From Alphaproteobacteria bacterium HGW-Alphaproteobacteria-4 (GTDB lineage Bacteria; Pseudomonadota; Alphaproteobacteria; Rhodobacterales; Rhodobacteraceae), in contig PHEE01000001.1 of the NCBI GenBank assembly GCA_002842855.1, forward strand, positions 33,294 to 97,293: a stretch of DNA of 64,000 bases, read 5' to 3'. The position numbers and the translations under genes were made by a program. Shown piece by piece: positions 17,381-26,695 of this stretch (positions are counted from its first letter, which is position 1; each line of letters begins with the position of its first letter). The notes under the pieces are model-generated. The model was not told the DNA's origin and ran no database searches. It was given only the letters and a program-made list of their open reading frames with translations.

Positions 17381-20373
17381 GATGCTACTCCATAGCCGCG
17401 GGCGACGTAGTCGAAGCTGCGCGCCACGCCGTCCCCCGCCGCGTTTCTGAACTGGATGGTGAAACCGGCGGCGCTCTTGCCGGTGATCTCGTAATAGTCG
17501 CCGCTCGCGAGGCCCTGCGCCGAGACGCCAAGCCCGGAAAGGCCGCGGAGAGCGGGGGTGAAGTTGACGACCATGCCCCCGGCACCCGCTTCGAGGTCGG
17601 CCGCGGCGATGGTGCGGTCAGGCATGTCGACCTCGACGGCAAGCCCGGTGACAAAGGGCGTGACATTGGCACTGGCTGTGAAAAGCACAGCGCGGAAGCG
17701 AAACCCGCGCGCCGTGAAATCGCCCACACTGAGCGCGCGCCAAGGGCTCCAGGCCACCATATCGTCCGAGGTCGACACCTCGACCACCACCTCGGTATCG
17801 GCGGCATTGGAATCGCCGGTAAAGAGGCCCTGGCGGGCCGAAAAGTGGCCTGGTGCGGCCGCGAACATCCCGGCCGTGTCATCGAGCCGGATCACCTCGA
17901 CCCGCGCGGTCAGCCGCGAGGTGTAGCGCGCGCCGAGATCGACGACCGTGCGAAACTCGTAGATGCCGCTGCCAGGCGCGGAATAGTCGGTCAGCACCAG
18001 CCCGAGGCCGCTGCGGCTCGTGGGTTTCACCGTGCCGCCTGCTGCGGAGAAGAGGCCGGAGGCGGCGGCAAAGAGCCCCGGCACTTCGCTGAACCGGACT
18101 TCGGCGCCGGTGAACCCCGGTTCCTCTGTCACCGCCTCGACCGCGTTCAGCCCCTCGACGCCCGCGATCGTGGTAACGATCGCCGCCGGGTTCAGGCTTT
18201 CGTTGCCGAGCTTGTCGACTGCCCTGATGAAATACGTCCCCGTGCGCGCCGACGTGGTGACCGAGGTGCCGGGCCGCGGCACTTTCGGCACCAGCGTCAC
18301 CGCGTTCGAATAGCTTGCCCCCGTCACGCTCGGTGACCAGCGAATGATGTAATGCGACAAATCCTCGTCGGGCACCGGGTCCCAGGTCAGGTGGGCCACA
18401 GCGCCCGTGATGGCGATATCAAATCCGGTGACGTCGGCGGGCGGCAGGCCGGGCAGCGCGACCGGATAGCCGAGCAGCTCGAGCCAGTCGGAATTGGTGC
18501 CGAGCACGCTGACCGCGCGCACCCGCACGTCGTATTCCACCGCCTCGATGCCCGAGACCTCGAAACGCCCGGCGCCGCTCGCCCCGACATCGCGCCAGAC
18601 CGCATCGCCGGTGGGGCGATACTGCACCTCGGCGCTGTCGACATATCCGCCTGCCCAGGCGACGTCGATGATCAGCACGCCCACCGGCTGCTGGTTGCGG
18701 ATCCGCACCTCGGTCGAGAGCGTAACCCCGGGCAGAATTGGCGCCGGGGGCAGCGTGATACCACCCGGTGACGCCTCCCAGGGCAACTCATCAGCGGGGG
18801 TCCAGTCGTAATCGGCCGGGTCGCGCTCGCGCAAACTGACCTGCTGCAATCCGGTGCCGAGGTCATCGACGCATTCGGAGACCTCGAACACTTTTGCCTC
18901 ATAGCCGTTCGCGGCACTGGTCCAGACCACCGCGTCGAGCGGCTCGAGGATTGCGGCATCAGGCGGCAGCGTCAGGCTGTGGCGGCGAAAGCGGCGCTCC
19001 TCTTCGATGTAGGCGCGCATGACGCGCTGCACCTGGGCACCGTAGGGCACAGCGGGCAGGCTCAGATCCGCCACTAGGCGGCGGTTCTGGTCGAGCGCCT
19101 CATAATCGGCGTTGAACCGCGGCGGCGCGTCCTTGCTTTCCCAGAGACTCGAGGGCTCGGGGTAACTCGCCTGAATACCGTTCCACGTCCGATCGAGGCC
19201 GGGGAAAGGCTCAAATCCCTGCGCCGCGGTCACGATGGCGTCGTCGTCGGTGAACACATAGACCGGCAGGCCGGGCCCGCCGACGCGGATTTTCCAGACA
19301 CCGCCGATTTCGGACATCTGCCCTGAACAGCCTTTCAACAGCTCTTCAATGACGCTTGCAGGCTCCTCTTCAACGGTCACTTCAAAGCCCGTGCGGTACT
19401 GCGGCTCACTGCCGCCCGCGGCAAGCACCACCGGCACGTCGCACTCGTTCATCGCGGCGAACCAGGCGCCCGTCGGCAGGTCTTCGGCAGCACTCTCACC
19501 GCCCCAGATCGAGCCGTCCGGCAGCGTGATACCGCGCAGGATGTTGTAGATCTGCACCGCCGGGTTGGCACTTGGCGCCCAGGTTGCCGGGTCCGACCAG
19601 CGCTGCGCGCCGCTGCCGCCCACGGTATCGTCGGCGCGCGGATCGTAAAGCGGGATCCCGGCCAGCACGAAACGCACCCGCGGCAGGCCGTTGAACAGTT
19701 CCCGATTGTAGCGGAAGGTCAGCACCGCATAGCAAAGCCCGGTGCCGACCATATCGGGCTTCCAGGGCCGGTCCGGATCGGTGCCGTATTGCGCGAGCAG
19801 CATCGGGTCAGCGGCGGTTTGCGTGCCGTCGTAATAGGTGACCCAGGCGTAGCCGTGATATTTGCCGAGCAGCGGGCGGCCATAGGTGACCTCGCTGGTG
19901 TGCGGGAACAGGCCGAACGGATCCGGCCAGTTCGGGAATGTCAGCCAGCCAGGCAGCCCGGAAAACAGCGTGCTGCCGCCGACGCTCTCGATCGTGTTGT
20001 CAATTTCCACGTATCCGTCGTCGATGATCAGGCCGCTCAGCATCTGGCCTGGGATGTCGCCAAGGTCGATCACATAGGTGAGGTAGGCGTTCGGGGTCTT
20101 GCCGCTCGTGCCGTGGCTCATCGGCGGGGCAATCGCAAAGCCCGCCGTGGCGTATTGCCCAATAATGAAGCTCTGTGGGTTGGTGCCACCAGAAGCGGTG
20201 GCGGTGGTCTTGATCCCCGGGGACCGAGGCTTGGGCGCCAGCGCCTGTGCCAGCGCCGAAAGCGCCACCGAGACCAGCAGTCGACCGATTATGGTCTGGG
20301 TCAGGAACGTCCCGATTGCGGAGGCGCTGAATGCAGCAACGGCGGCGCCAACAGCGGCGAATACTTGCGGCAT
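17377..20373 (-). CDS. Tail tip/host-specificity protein (gpJ-like)
   Basis: 998 residues, the largest phage gene. The N-terminus has a hydrophobic stretch (IIGRLLVSVALSALAQAL), then the baseplate-hub-like body typical of siphovirus central fibre proteins (NDWxx-type segments, VTVEEEPASVIEELLKGC, VFEVSECVDDLGTGLQQVSLRERDPADYDW). At about 575-740 two fibronectin-III-like segments are visible (VRVRAVSVLGTNSDWLELL, VAHLTWDPVPDEDLSHYIIRW). It forms the tail tip and probably recognises the host surface. Sits between the DUF6950 hydrolase-like gene and the fibre gene, the usual order. Confidence 0.85.
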   Translation of the reverse strand: MPQVFAAVGAAVAAFSASAIGTFLTQTIIGRLLVSVALSALAQALAPKPRSPGIKTTATASGGTNPQSFIIGQYATAGFAIAPPMSHGTSGKTPNAYLTYVIDLGDIPGQMLSGLIIDDGYVEIDNTIESVGGSTLFSGLPGWLTFPNWPDPFGLFPHTSEVTYGRPLLGKYHGYAWVTYYDGTQTAADPMLLAQYGTDPDRPWKPDMVGTGLCYAVLTFRYNRELFNGLPRVRFVLAGIPLYDPRADDTVGGSGAQRWSDPATWAPSANPAVQIYNILRGITLPDGSIWGGESAAEDLPTGAWFAAMNECDVPVVLAAGGSEPQYRTGFEVTVEEEPASVIEELLKGCSGQMSEIGGVWKIRVGGPGLPVYVFTDDDAIVTAAQGFEPFPGLDRTWNGIQASYPEPSSLWESKDAPPRFNADYEALDQNRRLVADLSLPAVPYGAQVQRVMRAYIEEERRFRRHSLTLPPDAAILEPLDAVVWTSAANGYEAKVFEVSECVDDLGTGLQQVSLRERDPADYDWTPADELPWEASPGGITLPPAPILPGVTLSTEVRIRNQQPVGVLIIDVAWAGGYVDSAEVQYRPTGDAVWRDVGASGAGRFEVSGIEAVEYDVRVRAVSVLGTNSDWLELLGYPVALPGLPPADVTGFDIAITGAVAHLTWDPVPDEDLSHYIIRWSPSVTGASYSNAVTLVPKVPRPGTSVTTSARTGTYFIRAVDKLGNESLNPAAIVTTIAGVEGLNAVEAVTEEPGFTGAEVRFSEVPGLFAAASGLFSAAGGTVKPTSRSGLGLVLTDYSAPGSGIYEFRTVVDLGARYTSRLTARVEVIRLDDTAGMFAAAPGHFSARQGLFTGDSNAADTEVVVEVSTSDDMVAWSPWRALSVGDFTARGFRFRAVLFTASANVTPFVTGLAVEVDMPDRTIAAADLEAGAGGMVVNFTPALRGLSGLGVSAQGLASGDYYEITGKSAAGFTIQFRNAAGDGVARSFDYVARGYGVAS

Positions 20374-20376
20374 CGC

Positions 20377-20805
20377 TCAGCCCACCCTGAAGGCGCGCGT
20401 GGCACGTGCGCGCGGCAGCCGCGAAAGGCCCGCAGGCCCAAGAACGTAAATCAATTCGCCCTGCACGATGCCGAGCGCAGGCCCCTCCGCAGTCGGCACC
20501 ACTGCGCAGTCACCGATGCGCGCATAGGCCGGTGGCACCTCATCGAAGAGAGTTGCGGCAAGTGCCACGTGGTCGGCGAACCCCGCCCTGCGCAGCGCGC
20601 GCAGGCCCGCCTTGGTCGTGCAATACCGTCCGCGCCAGCGCGCCGCGATGTCGGTTCCGGTCATCGCCTCGACAGCCCCTGCAAAAAAGAGCGCGCAGTC
20701 GTTTTCGCCCTCGGCAAAAGGCCGCCGCGCGGTGGCGCCAAGCCAGGCGGTGAGCCGGGGTTTCCAGTCGGGCAGTCGCGTCAGGGGGGCGGTGCGTTCG
20801 GTCAT
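20377..20805 (-). CDS. DUF6950 / NlpC-P60-like tail protein
   Basis: 142 residues from ATG 20805, overlapping the upstream stop by 4 bp. FAEGENDCALFFAGAVEAMTG places a Cys in the position of the NlpC/P60 nucleophile, and a later GDCAVV segment follows. Such tail-tip peptidases cleave peptidoglycan stem peptides during DNA injection; whether this one is catalytic is not certain because the His is not obvious. It lies just before the J-like gene, as in lambda (K before J). Confidence 0.75.
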   Translation of the reverse strand: MTERTAPLTRLPDWKPRLTAWLGATARRPFAEGENDCALFFAGAVEAMTGTDIAARWRGRYCTTKAGLRALRRAGFADHVALAATLFDEVPPAYARIGDCAVVPTAEGPALGIVQGELIYVLGPAGLSRLPRARATRAFRVG

Positions 20806-21413
20806 TTCCTCGCTGCCTTGGCTTCGCCCCAATAGACGTCGACTGACCCGGAAATGTCGGTGTAGCGCCGCAACCGGTCATCGCTGCGCCGCCGCTGGCT
20901 TTCGTCGCTTTTCTTCAGCGCCAGCGGCCGCGTCAGGGCACGGGCGGAACTGGCGAGCGTCACCTCGACGGCGCCCTGCCCGCCCACCTCGGGCGTGGGC
21001 AGCGAAATGGCATCGATCCAGCCCTTGAATACCCGGTGCGGCGCCTCGATCAACTCGCCAGAAGCAGGCGCGAAAAAGGCGCGGTGGATCTCCACCGGGG
21101 CGAGGCGCGCGTCATAGCCGCGGATTGCGACCGCCACTTCGGGCGCGGTCGGCGCCAAAGTGATGCGGTGCATCCGCACCACGATGCCCGACTGCATGGT
21201 GATCGGCTCGACACCGAGTACCCCGCCCGCGCCATAGTAAAGCCGAGAGGCGCCGTCGATCAGGAAGCTCTGGTGATCGTCGCCGGTCCAGAGCCCGAGG
21301 GCCTCTTCGGCACCGGTGGCGCGGTTGCGCGCGCGCACCCAGATCAGCAGCCGCGCCTGGATGCCATCGCGCGCCGCAAGGTAGGCGCCGGTCATTGCCC
21401 CGAATGTGCGCAT
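20802..21413 (-). CDS. Minor tail protein
   Basis: 203 residues. A beta-rich protein (GIVVRMHRITLAPTAPEVAVAIRGYDARLAPVEIHRAFF, then FKGWIDAISLPTPEVGGQGAVEVTL), a pattern typical of tail-tip subunits that follow the tape measure in lambda- and GTA-like tails. It ends with an Arg/Lys-rich segment. Encoded between another minor tail gene and the NlpC/P60-like gene with coupled reading frames. No enzyme motif is visible. Confidence 0.65.
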   Translation of the reverse strand: MRTFGAMTGAYLAARDGIQARLLIWVRARNRATGAEEALGLWTGDDHQSFLIDGASRLYYGAGGVLGVEPITMQSGIVVRMHRITLAPTAPEVAVAIRGYDARLAPVEIHRAFFAPASGELIEAPHRVFKGWIDAISLPTPEVGGQGAVEVTLASSARALTRPLALKKSDESQRRRSDDRLRRYTDISGSVDVYWGEAKAARK

Positions 21414-21422
21414 TGCCCCTCC

Positions 21423-22079
21423 TTACCTGAGCGTCTGGATGAAGCGGAAGGCGATGCCCTCGGTCAGCCAGCGCGTAACCGCGCCGGGGTCGGTCGAGCC
21501 GGGCTCGATCACCGCCTTGATTGCCGGTTTGACGAGTGTGACCGCGGCGCCGAGGCTCGCACCGGGGCGCAGGGGCGGTGTCACCTCGATCGTGCCGGTG
21601 CTGCCATCGCCCGCCGCCACCGCGCCGGTCACCACCCGGTGCAACGCCTGACGCACCGGGCCGCTGCCATAGGCAAAGCCGAGATAGTCGCCGCTGCTCA
21701 CTATGTATCCTGCCGGCAGCCCGCCGAGCCGCAGCTCGCGCGACCCGGCCACCAGTTCGAGGATCTCGGGCGTTGCAGCGCCAAGGATCGAGCCAGTCGG
21801 GTCAGCGAGCGGCGCCGCCCGTGTCACGTCATAGGCCAGAAACGAGGCCCCGGCGCTGCGCAGCACCGACAACAGCGGCAATACCGACGCAGCCTCGGCG
21901 CGGGTCAGCCGACCGAGTGTCACCTCACCCGACCAGAGCCGGGGGCCAAGGTCGGCGGCGAGGATTTCGCCGCCGCCGGTGCGCGCCGTTTGCACCTGCT
22001 CGGGGCAATCAAAGGTGATCCTCTGCACCGGCAGCAGATCGAAGAAGCTTTCGCGGGCAAGCGGAAAGGCGAGCGCCAT
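21423..22079 (-). CDS. Minor tail protein (distal tail-like)
   Basis: 218 residues. It starts MALAFPLARESFFDLLPVQRITF and continues as a beta-rich protein without enzyme motifs. Its place, overlapping the tape-measure stop by one base, corresponds to distal tail/hub connector genes of siphoviruses. The specific role is inferred from gene order. Confidence 0.65.
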   Translation of the reverse strand: MALAFPLARESFFDLLPVQRITFDCPEQVQTARTGGGEILAADLGPRLWSGEVTLGRLTRAEAASVLPLLSVLRSAGASFLAYDVTRAAPLADPTGSILGAATPEILELVAGSRELRLGGLPAGYIVSSGDYLGFAYGSGPVRQALHRVVTGAVAAGDGSTGTIEVTPPLRPGASLGAAVTLVKPAIKAVIEPGSTDPGAVTRWLTEGIAFRFIQTLR

Positions 22080-24505
22080 CAGCCGATCCTCCGCGTGTCA
22101 GAAGAAATCTGCCGCACCCGCAGCGGCAGTGCCGAGCGGTCGTATTCGGCAAGGCCGCGGCGGATGCCCGTCGCCACCAGTGCCTCGATCTCGGCATTGC
22201 CGCGTGCGCCGCGCAGATCGATGGTGATGTTGGCAGGCGCTGCCTCGGCCGCCGCTGCTCCGCCCCCGCGCGCCTGCCCGCCCACCGCACCGCCGCGCGC
22301 GAAGCCGGGGATATGCGCCCCCGCGTTCATCGCCTCGAGCAGGTGCCGGTGGCGGCGCGTGGCGGCGGCGGTCATCACGAATTCGCCCGAGGAGGCGGCG
22401 ATCAGCACATCGTCCGAGGTGCCCGAGCCGGGCCCGGTGATCATGCCGCCCTCGGCCTTGCCAGGAACGACCGCCTTGAAAAGCATGGTCAGCAACCCGC
22501 CGCCGCCCGAAGTTCCGAACAGCCCTGCAAGCGGCCCGGTGCCCAAGAGCGTTGCCTGCAAGGCGGCGCGGGCGAGCGCCGAAACGATGTTGTGCAGCAC
22601 CTCCGTCAGGCTGTCGCCGCGCAAAATCAGCCCCTCGAAGGCGTCGTAAAGCGTGCCGGTGAAGAAGTCCTGCGTCTCCTGCAGCGCCTGCATCTGGGCC
22701 TGTTCGCGGATATGTGCGGCGATCAGTTCCTCGACCATCTGCCGCTCGGCATCGGTGGCGCCCGCCAGTGCTTCGCGGTGCTTCAGCATCTCCTTTTGCA
22801 CCGGGTCGGTTTCGCGCAGGATTGCGAGTTCCTGCATTTGCGCGTCGATCAGATCGGCGAGCGCCGAGCGCTGCTTTTCTGTGCCGCCAGCGGCGGAGCG
22901 CTGGTTGCGTTGCCACTCGGCAAGCGCGGCATTGCTGCGCGCGATCTCGGCCGCATCGGCGACCGCCTGCCGCCGGTTCGCCTCGATGACTGCCTTGATG
23001 GTCGGATCGGCATTCTGCGGAATCCGCGTGCGCGCATCGAATTGTGCTCCAGCAAGCTCGGCCGCCAGCCGCACCGGATCATCGCGGAATTCAAAGCGCA
23101 GTTTGGCGTCGCGCAGCGCTGCTCCGCCCTGCGACGCCAGCGACTGCGCGGCACCCACCGCCGCCAGCAGCTCGTCGGCCAGGCGCCGCGCCTCATCCGC
23201 AGCGGAGCGGATACCGCCAGCGATATCGAGCGCCGCCAATTCTTCAGCCGAGGCAACACCCCGCGCGGCCTTGGCGGCAATTTCATTCAGAAGCTCCGCC
23301 ACCTCGGCCAGCTTTGGCGGCAGCCTGGCACCCTCAGGGAAGAACTGCTGAATTTCGGTCAGGACCTCGGCAGCGCGATCCCTGATCTCGGTCATGCTTT
23401 GCGCGGTCGATAACCTGTCAAATGCCGCCGAAATTGCCACCGCCTGCTCCGGGAGCATGCCGAGCTTCGCGGCCGCGTCGTCCACGCTATCCTGAAAACC
23501 CCCGAGAGCCTCTTTCGCGGTCAGGATCTGTTCCGATGTGGCGCCGCCCCAGCCCGATATCAGACTGGCGGAGCGCTGTGTCGCGGCATCGAGTTCATGG
23601 ACTGCGGTTACTGCGTCCCGCAGCTCTCCGAGCAACGGATTGCCTTCCGTGGCCAAAGCGTCGAGCGCGCGGCCGACCGATACGTCGGCAAGATACCGCG
23701 AAAAGTTCCTCAGTGTTTCGGCGGACGACCCAAATTCGGCGTTGAGCTCTTTCGTCGTCTTTTTCGCGATTTCCGTGTAGCTGTTGTAGGCATCGAGTGC
23801 GCCAGTCAGGTTCTTGATCTGCGCTTCCGCCGTGAGTTCGGCATCTCCGGCATCCCGAAATGCGCTGACCAAGGCGGGCAGCGCGATACCCGCGAGCAGC
23901 CCGACTGCGGTTCCCACGGTGCCAAAGGCCAAGCCGATATCCGGCAACTGGATGGCCAGCGCCCGAATAAATCCGCCGCCCGCCATCGCCTGTTGCCCGA
24001 CCTGCGAGAGCTGCATCGCGAGCATTTTGGCTTGATTGCCGCCAAGCGCGAAGCTGCGGCTCATCTCCACGCCAAGCGCGCGGGCCTGCGCGGTCATCGG
24101 GGTCATTGCCAGGGCCGCGCGTTCCCGTGCCTGAGTAGCCTCGTTTGCGGAAAGCGCGCCGAGCTGCTCGGCGGCGGCGATTTCGCGCAGCTCGAGTTCA
24201 TAGGCGCGGGATGCAGCAAAGAGCGGATTGTACCGGGCGCGAATGCGGTCGAGCTCTTCGCCGTAGACCAGCATTTCGGCGGCAGACAATTCGGTAGCCT
24301 CCCGAACTCCGGTCGCTGCTTCAATCATCTGTTGCATGGCGGTCGAGGCCACCTGCAGATCGTTGTTCAGGCTGTTGGCACCCTGCCCAAAACCCGCGAC
24401 GGCGGCCTTGGTTTCACCGAGTGCCGCAGTGGTGGCGTCAAGGCCTGCCACCGCCGCCTTGGCGTCCATCGTGATCTTGCCGGAAAGAACGAAGGCCTGG
24501 CTCAT
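22079..24505 (-). CDS. Tail tape measure protein
   Basis: 808 residues; alpha-helical, Ala/Glu-rich with long coiled-coil-like stretches and a hydrophobic central segment (GFIRALAIQLPDIGLAFGTVGTAVGLLAGIALPALV). It ends with the common C-terminal motif GGMITGPGSGTSDDVLIAASSGEFVM found in many tail-length proteins. It sets tail length and is ejected during infection. With the lambda rule of about 1.5 angstrom per residue it would imply a tail near 120 nm, which is an extrapolation. Its ATG overlaps the stop of the frameshifted chaperone product. Confidence 0.9.
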   Translation of the reverse strand: MSQAFVLSGKITMDAKAAVAGLDATTAALGETKAAVAGFGQGANSLNNDLQVASTAMQQMIEAATGVREATELSAAEMLVYGEELDRIRARYNPLFAASRAYELELREIAAAEQLGALSANEATQARERAALAMTPMTAQARALGVEMSRSFALGGNQAKMLAMQLSQVGQQAMAGGGFIRALAIQLPDIGLAFGTVGTAVGLLAGIALPALVSAFRDAGDAELTAEAQIKNLTGALDAYNSYTEIAKKTTKELNAEFGSSAETLRNFSRYLADVSVGRALDALATEGNPLLGELRDAVTAVHELDAATQRSASLISGWGGATSEQILTAKEALGGFQDSVDDAAAKLGMLPEQAVAISAAFDRLSTAQSMTEIRDRAAEVLTEIQQFFPEGARLPPKLAEVAELLNEIAAKAARGVASAEELAALDIAGGIRSAADEARRLADELLAAVGAAQSLASQGGAALRDAKLRFEFRDDPVRLAAELAGAQFDARTRIPQNADPTIKAVIEANRRQAVADAAEIARSNAALAEWQRNQRSAAGGTEKQRSALADLIDAQMQELAILRETDPVQKEMLKHREALAGATDAERQMVEELIAAHIREQAQMQALQETQDFFTGTLYDAFEGLILRGDSLTEVLHNIVSALARAALQATLLGTGPLAGLFGTSGGGGLLTMLFKAVVPGKAEGGMITGPGSGTSDDVLIAASSGEFVMTAAATRRHRHLLEAMNAGAHIPGFARGGAVGGQARGGGAAAAEAAPANITIDLRGARGNAEIEALVATGIRRGLAEYDRSALPLRVRQISSDTRRIG

Positions 24506-25178
24506 TGCCGCGCCTCGTTCATCGCGGCCACCGCGCCGTGCTCGATCTGTCGCAGATCAGCCCAAAGCGTGGGTGTCATGGCGATCCCGGCCAGATCGAG
24601 CCCGGCGCGGGCGCCCGCATAATCAAGCCCTGTCACCGCCACGCCGCCCATTCCTGCCACCATCCTCCACTGTGTCGCGACGCTTAGAAACGCCTCTAGA
24701 GCCGCAAGGTTTTCCGCCCAGATGCCAGGGCCCGCCTCGGGCGTCGCACCCGCTTCCAGCTCCAGCCCCCAGCGGCGCGCATCTGCCGCCGCCTCGTCTT
24801 CGCCCGCCCCGCCAAGCTCGCCCCGCGCCCAGGCCCGCCCGGCGGCTGTCAGTTTCCCGCGCGGGCCTTGGTGACTGCCGCGATATAGGTGCGCAGCAGC
24901 GCCGTGCGTGCGTAAGGAAGTGCCAGAACCTGGTCGCGCACCGCATCGGAATAGGGCACCGGCGCGCCGTCATCGTCGACAATGTCCTCCAGCCCCACCA
25001 CGGCGCGGGCGAGGAAACTGCCGATCTCCTCGTTCGTGCGCAGCGCAAAGACGTCATCGCCCGCGCCCGAAAGCACGCGAAACCGAGCCTTCAGCACCTC
25101 TTCGCGGTGGCCACCGTCGGCGGGCACCTGCACCGGTACGGCATGGGTAAACTCGGGGTTCTGGATGATCTTGAACAT
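24502..25178 (-). CDS. Tail assembly chaperone GT-type fusion by -1 frameshift
   Basis: Reading the 109-aa chaperone frame to the slippery heptamer at 24,852-24,858 and slipping one base back gives an extra 116 codons ending at 24,502, for a 225-residue fusion. The extension (LTAAGRAWARGELGG...) includes ALEAFLSVATQWRMVAG and TGLDYAGARAGLDLAG, which match the DUF1799-type protein found before tape-measure genes. The extension has no start codon near its beginning, and its stop overlaps the tape-measure ATG (24,503-24,505), exactly the lambda G/GT arrangement. GT-type fusions recruit tape measure and tail tube during assembly. Confidence 0.88.
24849..25178 (-). CDS. Tail assembly chaperone (G-type)
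   Basis: 109 residues (MFKIIQNPEFTHAVPVQVPADGG). It lies between the tail tube gene and the tape measure, the place of lambda gpG. The GGGAAAC heptamer sits over its last two sense codons, so most ribosomes make this short form and a minority make the longer fusion. The stop TGA directly follows the slippery site. Confidence 0.85.
   Translation of the reverse strand: MFKIIQNPEFTHAVPVQVPADGGHREEVLKARFRVLSGAGDDVFALRTNEEIGSFLARAVVGLEDIVDDDGAPVPYSDAVRDQVLALPYARTALLRTYIAAVTKARAGN
24852..24858 (-). promoter_or_regulatory. Programmed -1 frameshift site G GGA AAC
   Basis: The heptamer fits X XXY YYZ in the zero frame (GCG GGA AAC TGA). Slippage gives GGG AAA then CTG ACA GCC. The lambda G gene uses GGGAAAG in the same position. 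Confidence 0.88.
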
Positions 25179-25193
25179 GTTGTCTCCGCAGGA

Positions 25194-26126
25194 TCAGGTG
25201 AGGGTGAGGGTCCACTGGTCGTTGCCGGTACCGGGCAGCGGCACCAGGCGCAGCGGCCATTCCTTGATGTTCTGAGCGTTCTCGAGCCCCTGCGGGCGCT
25301 GCATCTGCGCGGCGGGCACACTGAGCGCCGCTATCTGGCCCGCAACCGTGCCGTGGGTCAGCGCCAGCGCCACACTGTCCTGCGCGAGCGCCTTCGCGAA
25401 CGGGTTGAAGGTTGTCAGCGCCACCGCTTCGACCTTGGCCTCGATCGTATCGGCTTTCTCGGTGATCAGCACCGCTTCGGAGCCGATCAGGAAGCGGTTT
25501 TCGATCTGGTTGCCAAGGTCGAGCACGAACGAGCGCAGCACCAGCGCCGCCGCATCGAGCGTGAACACCGGCGTGTTTGCGCTGGTGGCGAGGTCGGGTT
25601 TCTGGAACCCGGTAAGCGTGGGTATGACGCGCGCGGTCTCGGCGGGTGCGCTGAACAGCCCGGTAAAACTGAATTCGAGATAGGGGATTGCCTGCGCACC
25701 GACGTTGATCTTGGCGTTGCCACGCGCGCCCTTGAGCACATAGCGCGTGTCGCCGATCCAGAGGTGCAGCGTCAACGACTCATGGGCCTCGCTGACCGGG
25801 TTGTAGGCAACAGACACCCCGGCCGAGATCACTTCAGCCACGCCGCAGCCGCGCAGAAGCGGGCCCCAGGCCGGGGCAGTGCCCGCTGCGCCGGAGCCTG
25901 CCAGCTCGACCTTGAAGGTGAGCTTGGCGTTCAGTTCCGCAGGGATCGTCGCCTGCGCCCCGAGATAGGCCAGTTCCAGATTGCGGCTGACGTCGGAGCC
26001 ATCCATCGGTGTCAATGCAACATCGGTGGCAAGGATAGCGTTGGCCGCGCCGCTCGGGGCGGCATCGACGCCGTAGCTGGTTTCGATCTTGGCCAGCAGG
26101 ATCTTTGTGCGCCATTTAATGGCCAT
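25194..26126 (-). CDS. Major tail (tube) protein
   Basis: 310 residues. The N-terminus MAIKWRTKILLAKIETSYGVDAAP is typical of siphovirus tail tube subunits of Mu-like and GTA-like phages; the rest is a beta-rich sandwich with alternating hydrophobic strands (YVLKGARGNAKINVGAQAIPYLEFSFTGLF). No enzyme motif is seen. It lies directly upstream of the chaperone, as tube genes do. Confidence 0.8.
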   Translation of the reverse strand: MAIKWRTKILLAKIETSYGVDAAPSGAANAILATDVALTPMDGSDVSRNLELAYLGAQATIPAELNAKLTFKVELAGSGAAGTAPAWGPLLRGCGVAEVISAGVSVAYNPVSEAHESLTLHLWIGDTRYVLKGARGNAKINVGAQAIPYLEFSFTGLFSAPAETARVIPTLTGFQKPDLATSANTPVFTLDAAALVLRSFVLDLGNQIENRFLIGSEAVLITEKADTIEAKVEAVALTTFNPFAKALAQDSVALALTHGTVAGQIAALSVPAAQMQRPQGLENAQNIKEWPLRLVPLPGTGNDQWTLTLT

Positions 26127-26264
26127 TTACGCCTCCTTTTTCGGGGCAGGTTTCGGGGCGGGTTTCGGGGTGGCGGCGGGCACCTCGGGTGCCCCGGCGG
26201 GCTTGAGCGTGCCATCGGTCGCGCGGATGTAACTGCCGCCCGCGGCGGGAAGGGTGTGGGTCAT
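26127..26264 (-). CDS. Small Pro/Lys-rich phage protein
   Basis: 45 residues (MTHTLPAAGGSYIRATDGT, then a tail of repeated PKPAP units ending KKEA). The stop is 1 bp before the tube gene ATG, and the start overlaps the tail terminator stop by 4 bp. The GGAG in its own 3' end serves as ribosome binding site of the tube gene. Its position and coupling support a real gene; the function is unknown, perhaps a head-tail or tube accessory. Confidence 0.65.
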   Translation of the reverse strand: MTHTLPAAGGSYIRATDGTLKPAGAPEVPAATPKPAPKPAPKKEA

Positions 26265-26695
26265 GTCGCAATCCTCAGCTGGTCGGAAATGGAAAACTCG
26301 AGCTGGTAGACGATGGTGCCAGCCGCCATGCTGATCACCGCGCCGCGCCTGAGTGAAAACGCGCCAACGGCGGAGTCGGGCCCCCAGCCGGCAATCGCGT
26401 CGATCACCGCGCGGATCACCTGGTCGAGCGGCGCCAGCGCGCCGCTGCCGGTGCGCTCGTGCGAGCGAAACGTCAGCACCACCGCGACCACTTCCTCGAC
26501 GCCCTGCACAAACATGCCCGCCGCCGATTGCACCTGCCCGCCTTGCAGCCCGAGCGGCAGCACATGCGCGGCGGGCGTCACCTGCGGCAGCGCCTTGCGC
26601 GCCATCAGGTCGGCGAACTGTGCCGCCCCCTCGGTGCGGCCTGCAAGGCCCACCACCTGGGCGTCGATCCGGGCGATGACATCGGCGACCAGCAT
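26261..26695 (-). CDS. Tail terminator-like protein (Mu gp37 position)
   Basis: 144 residues. MLVADVIARIDAQVVGLAGR with a VVAVVLTFRSHER core and a C-terminal beta-strand pair is consistent with tail-completion proteins of the gpU type. It is positioned between DUF1320 and the tube protein, where connector/terminator proteins are encoded. Assignment rests on context and composition. Confidence 0.6.
   Translation of the reverse strand: MLVADVIARIDAQVVGLAGRTEGAAQFADLMARKALPQVTPAAHVLPLGLQGGQVQSAAGMFVQGVEEVVAVVLTFRSHERTGSGALAPLDQVIRAVIDAIAGWGPDSAVGAFSLRRGAVISMAAGTIVYQLEFSISDQLRIAT

Noticed and set aside
24623..25057. Arg-rich minus-strand open frame overlapping the tail chaperone
   Set aside because: It is a shadow: the chaperone frame and its -1 extension account for the whole interval and have family-like sequence.
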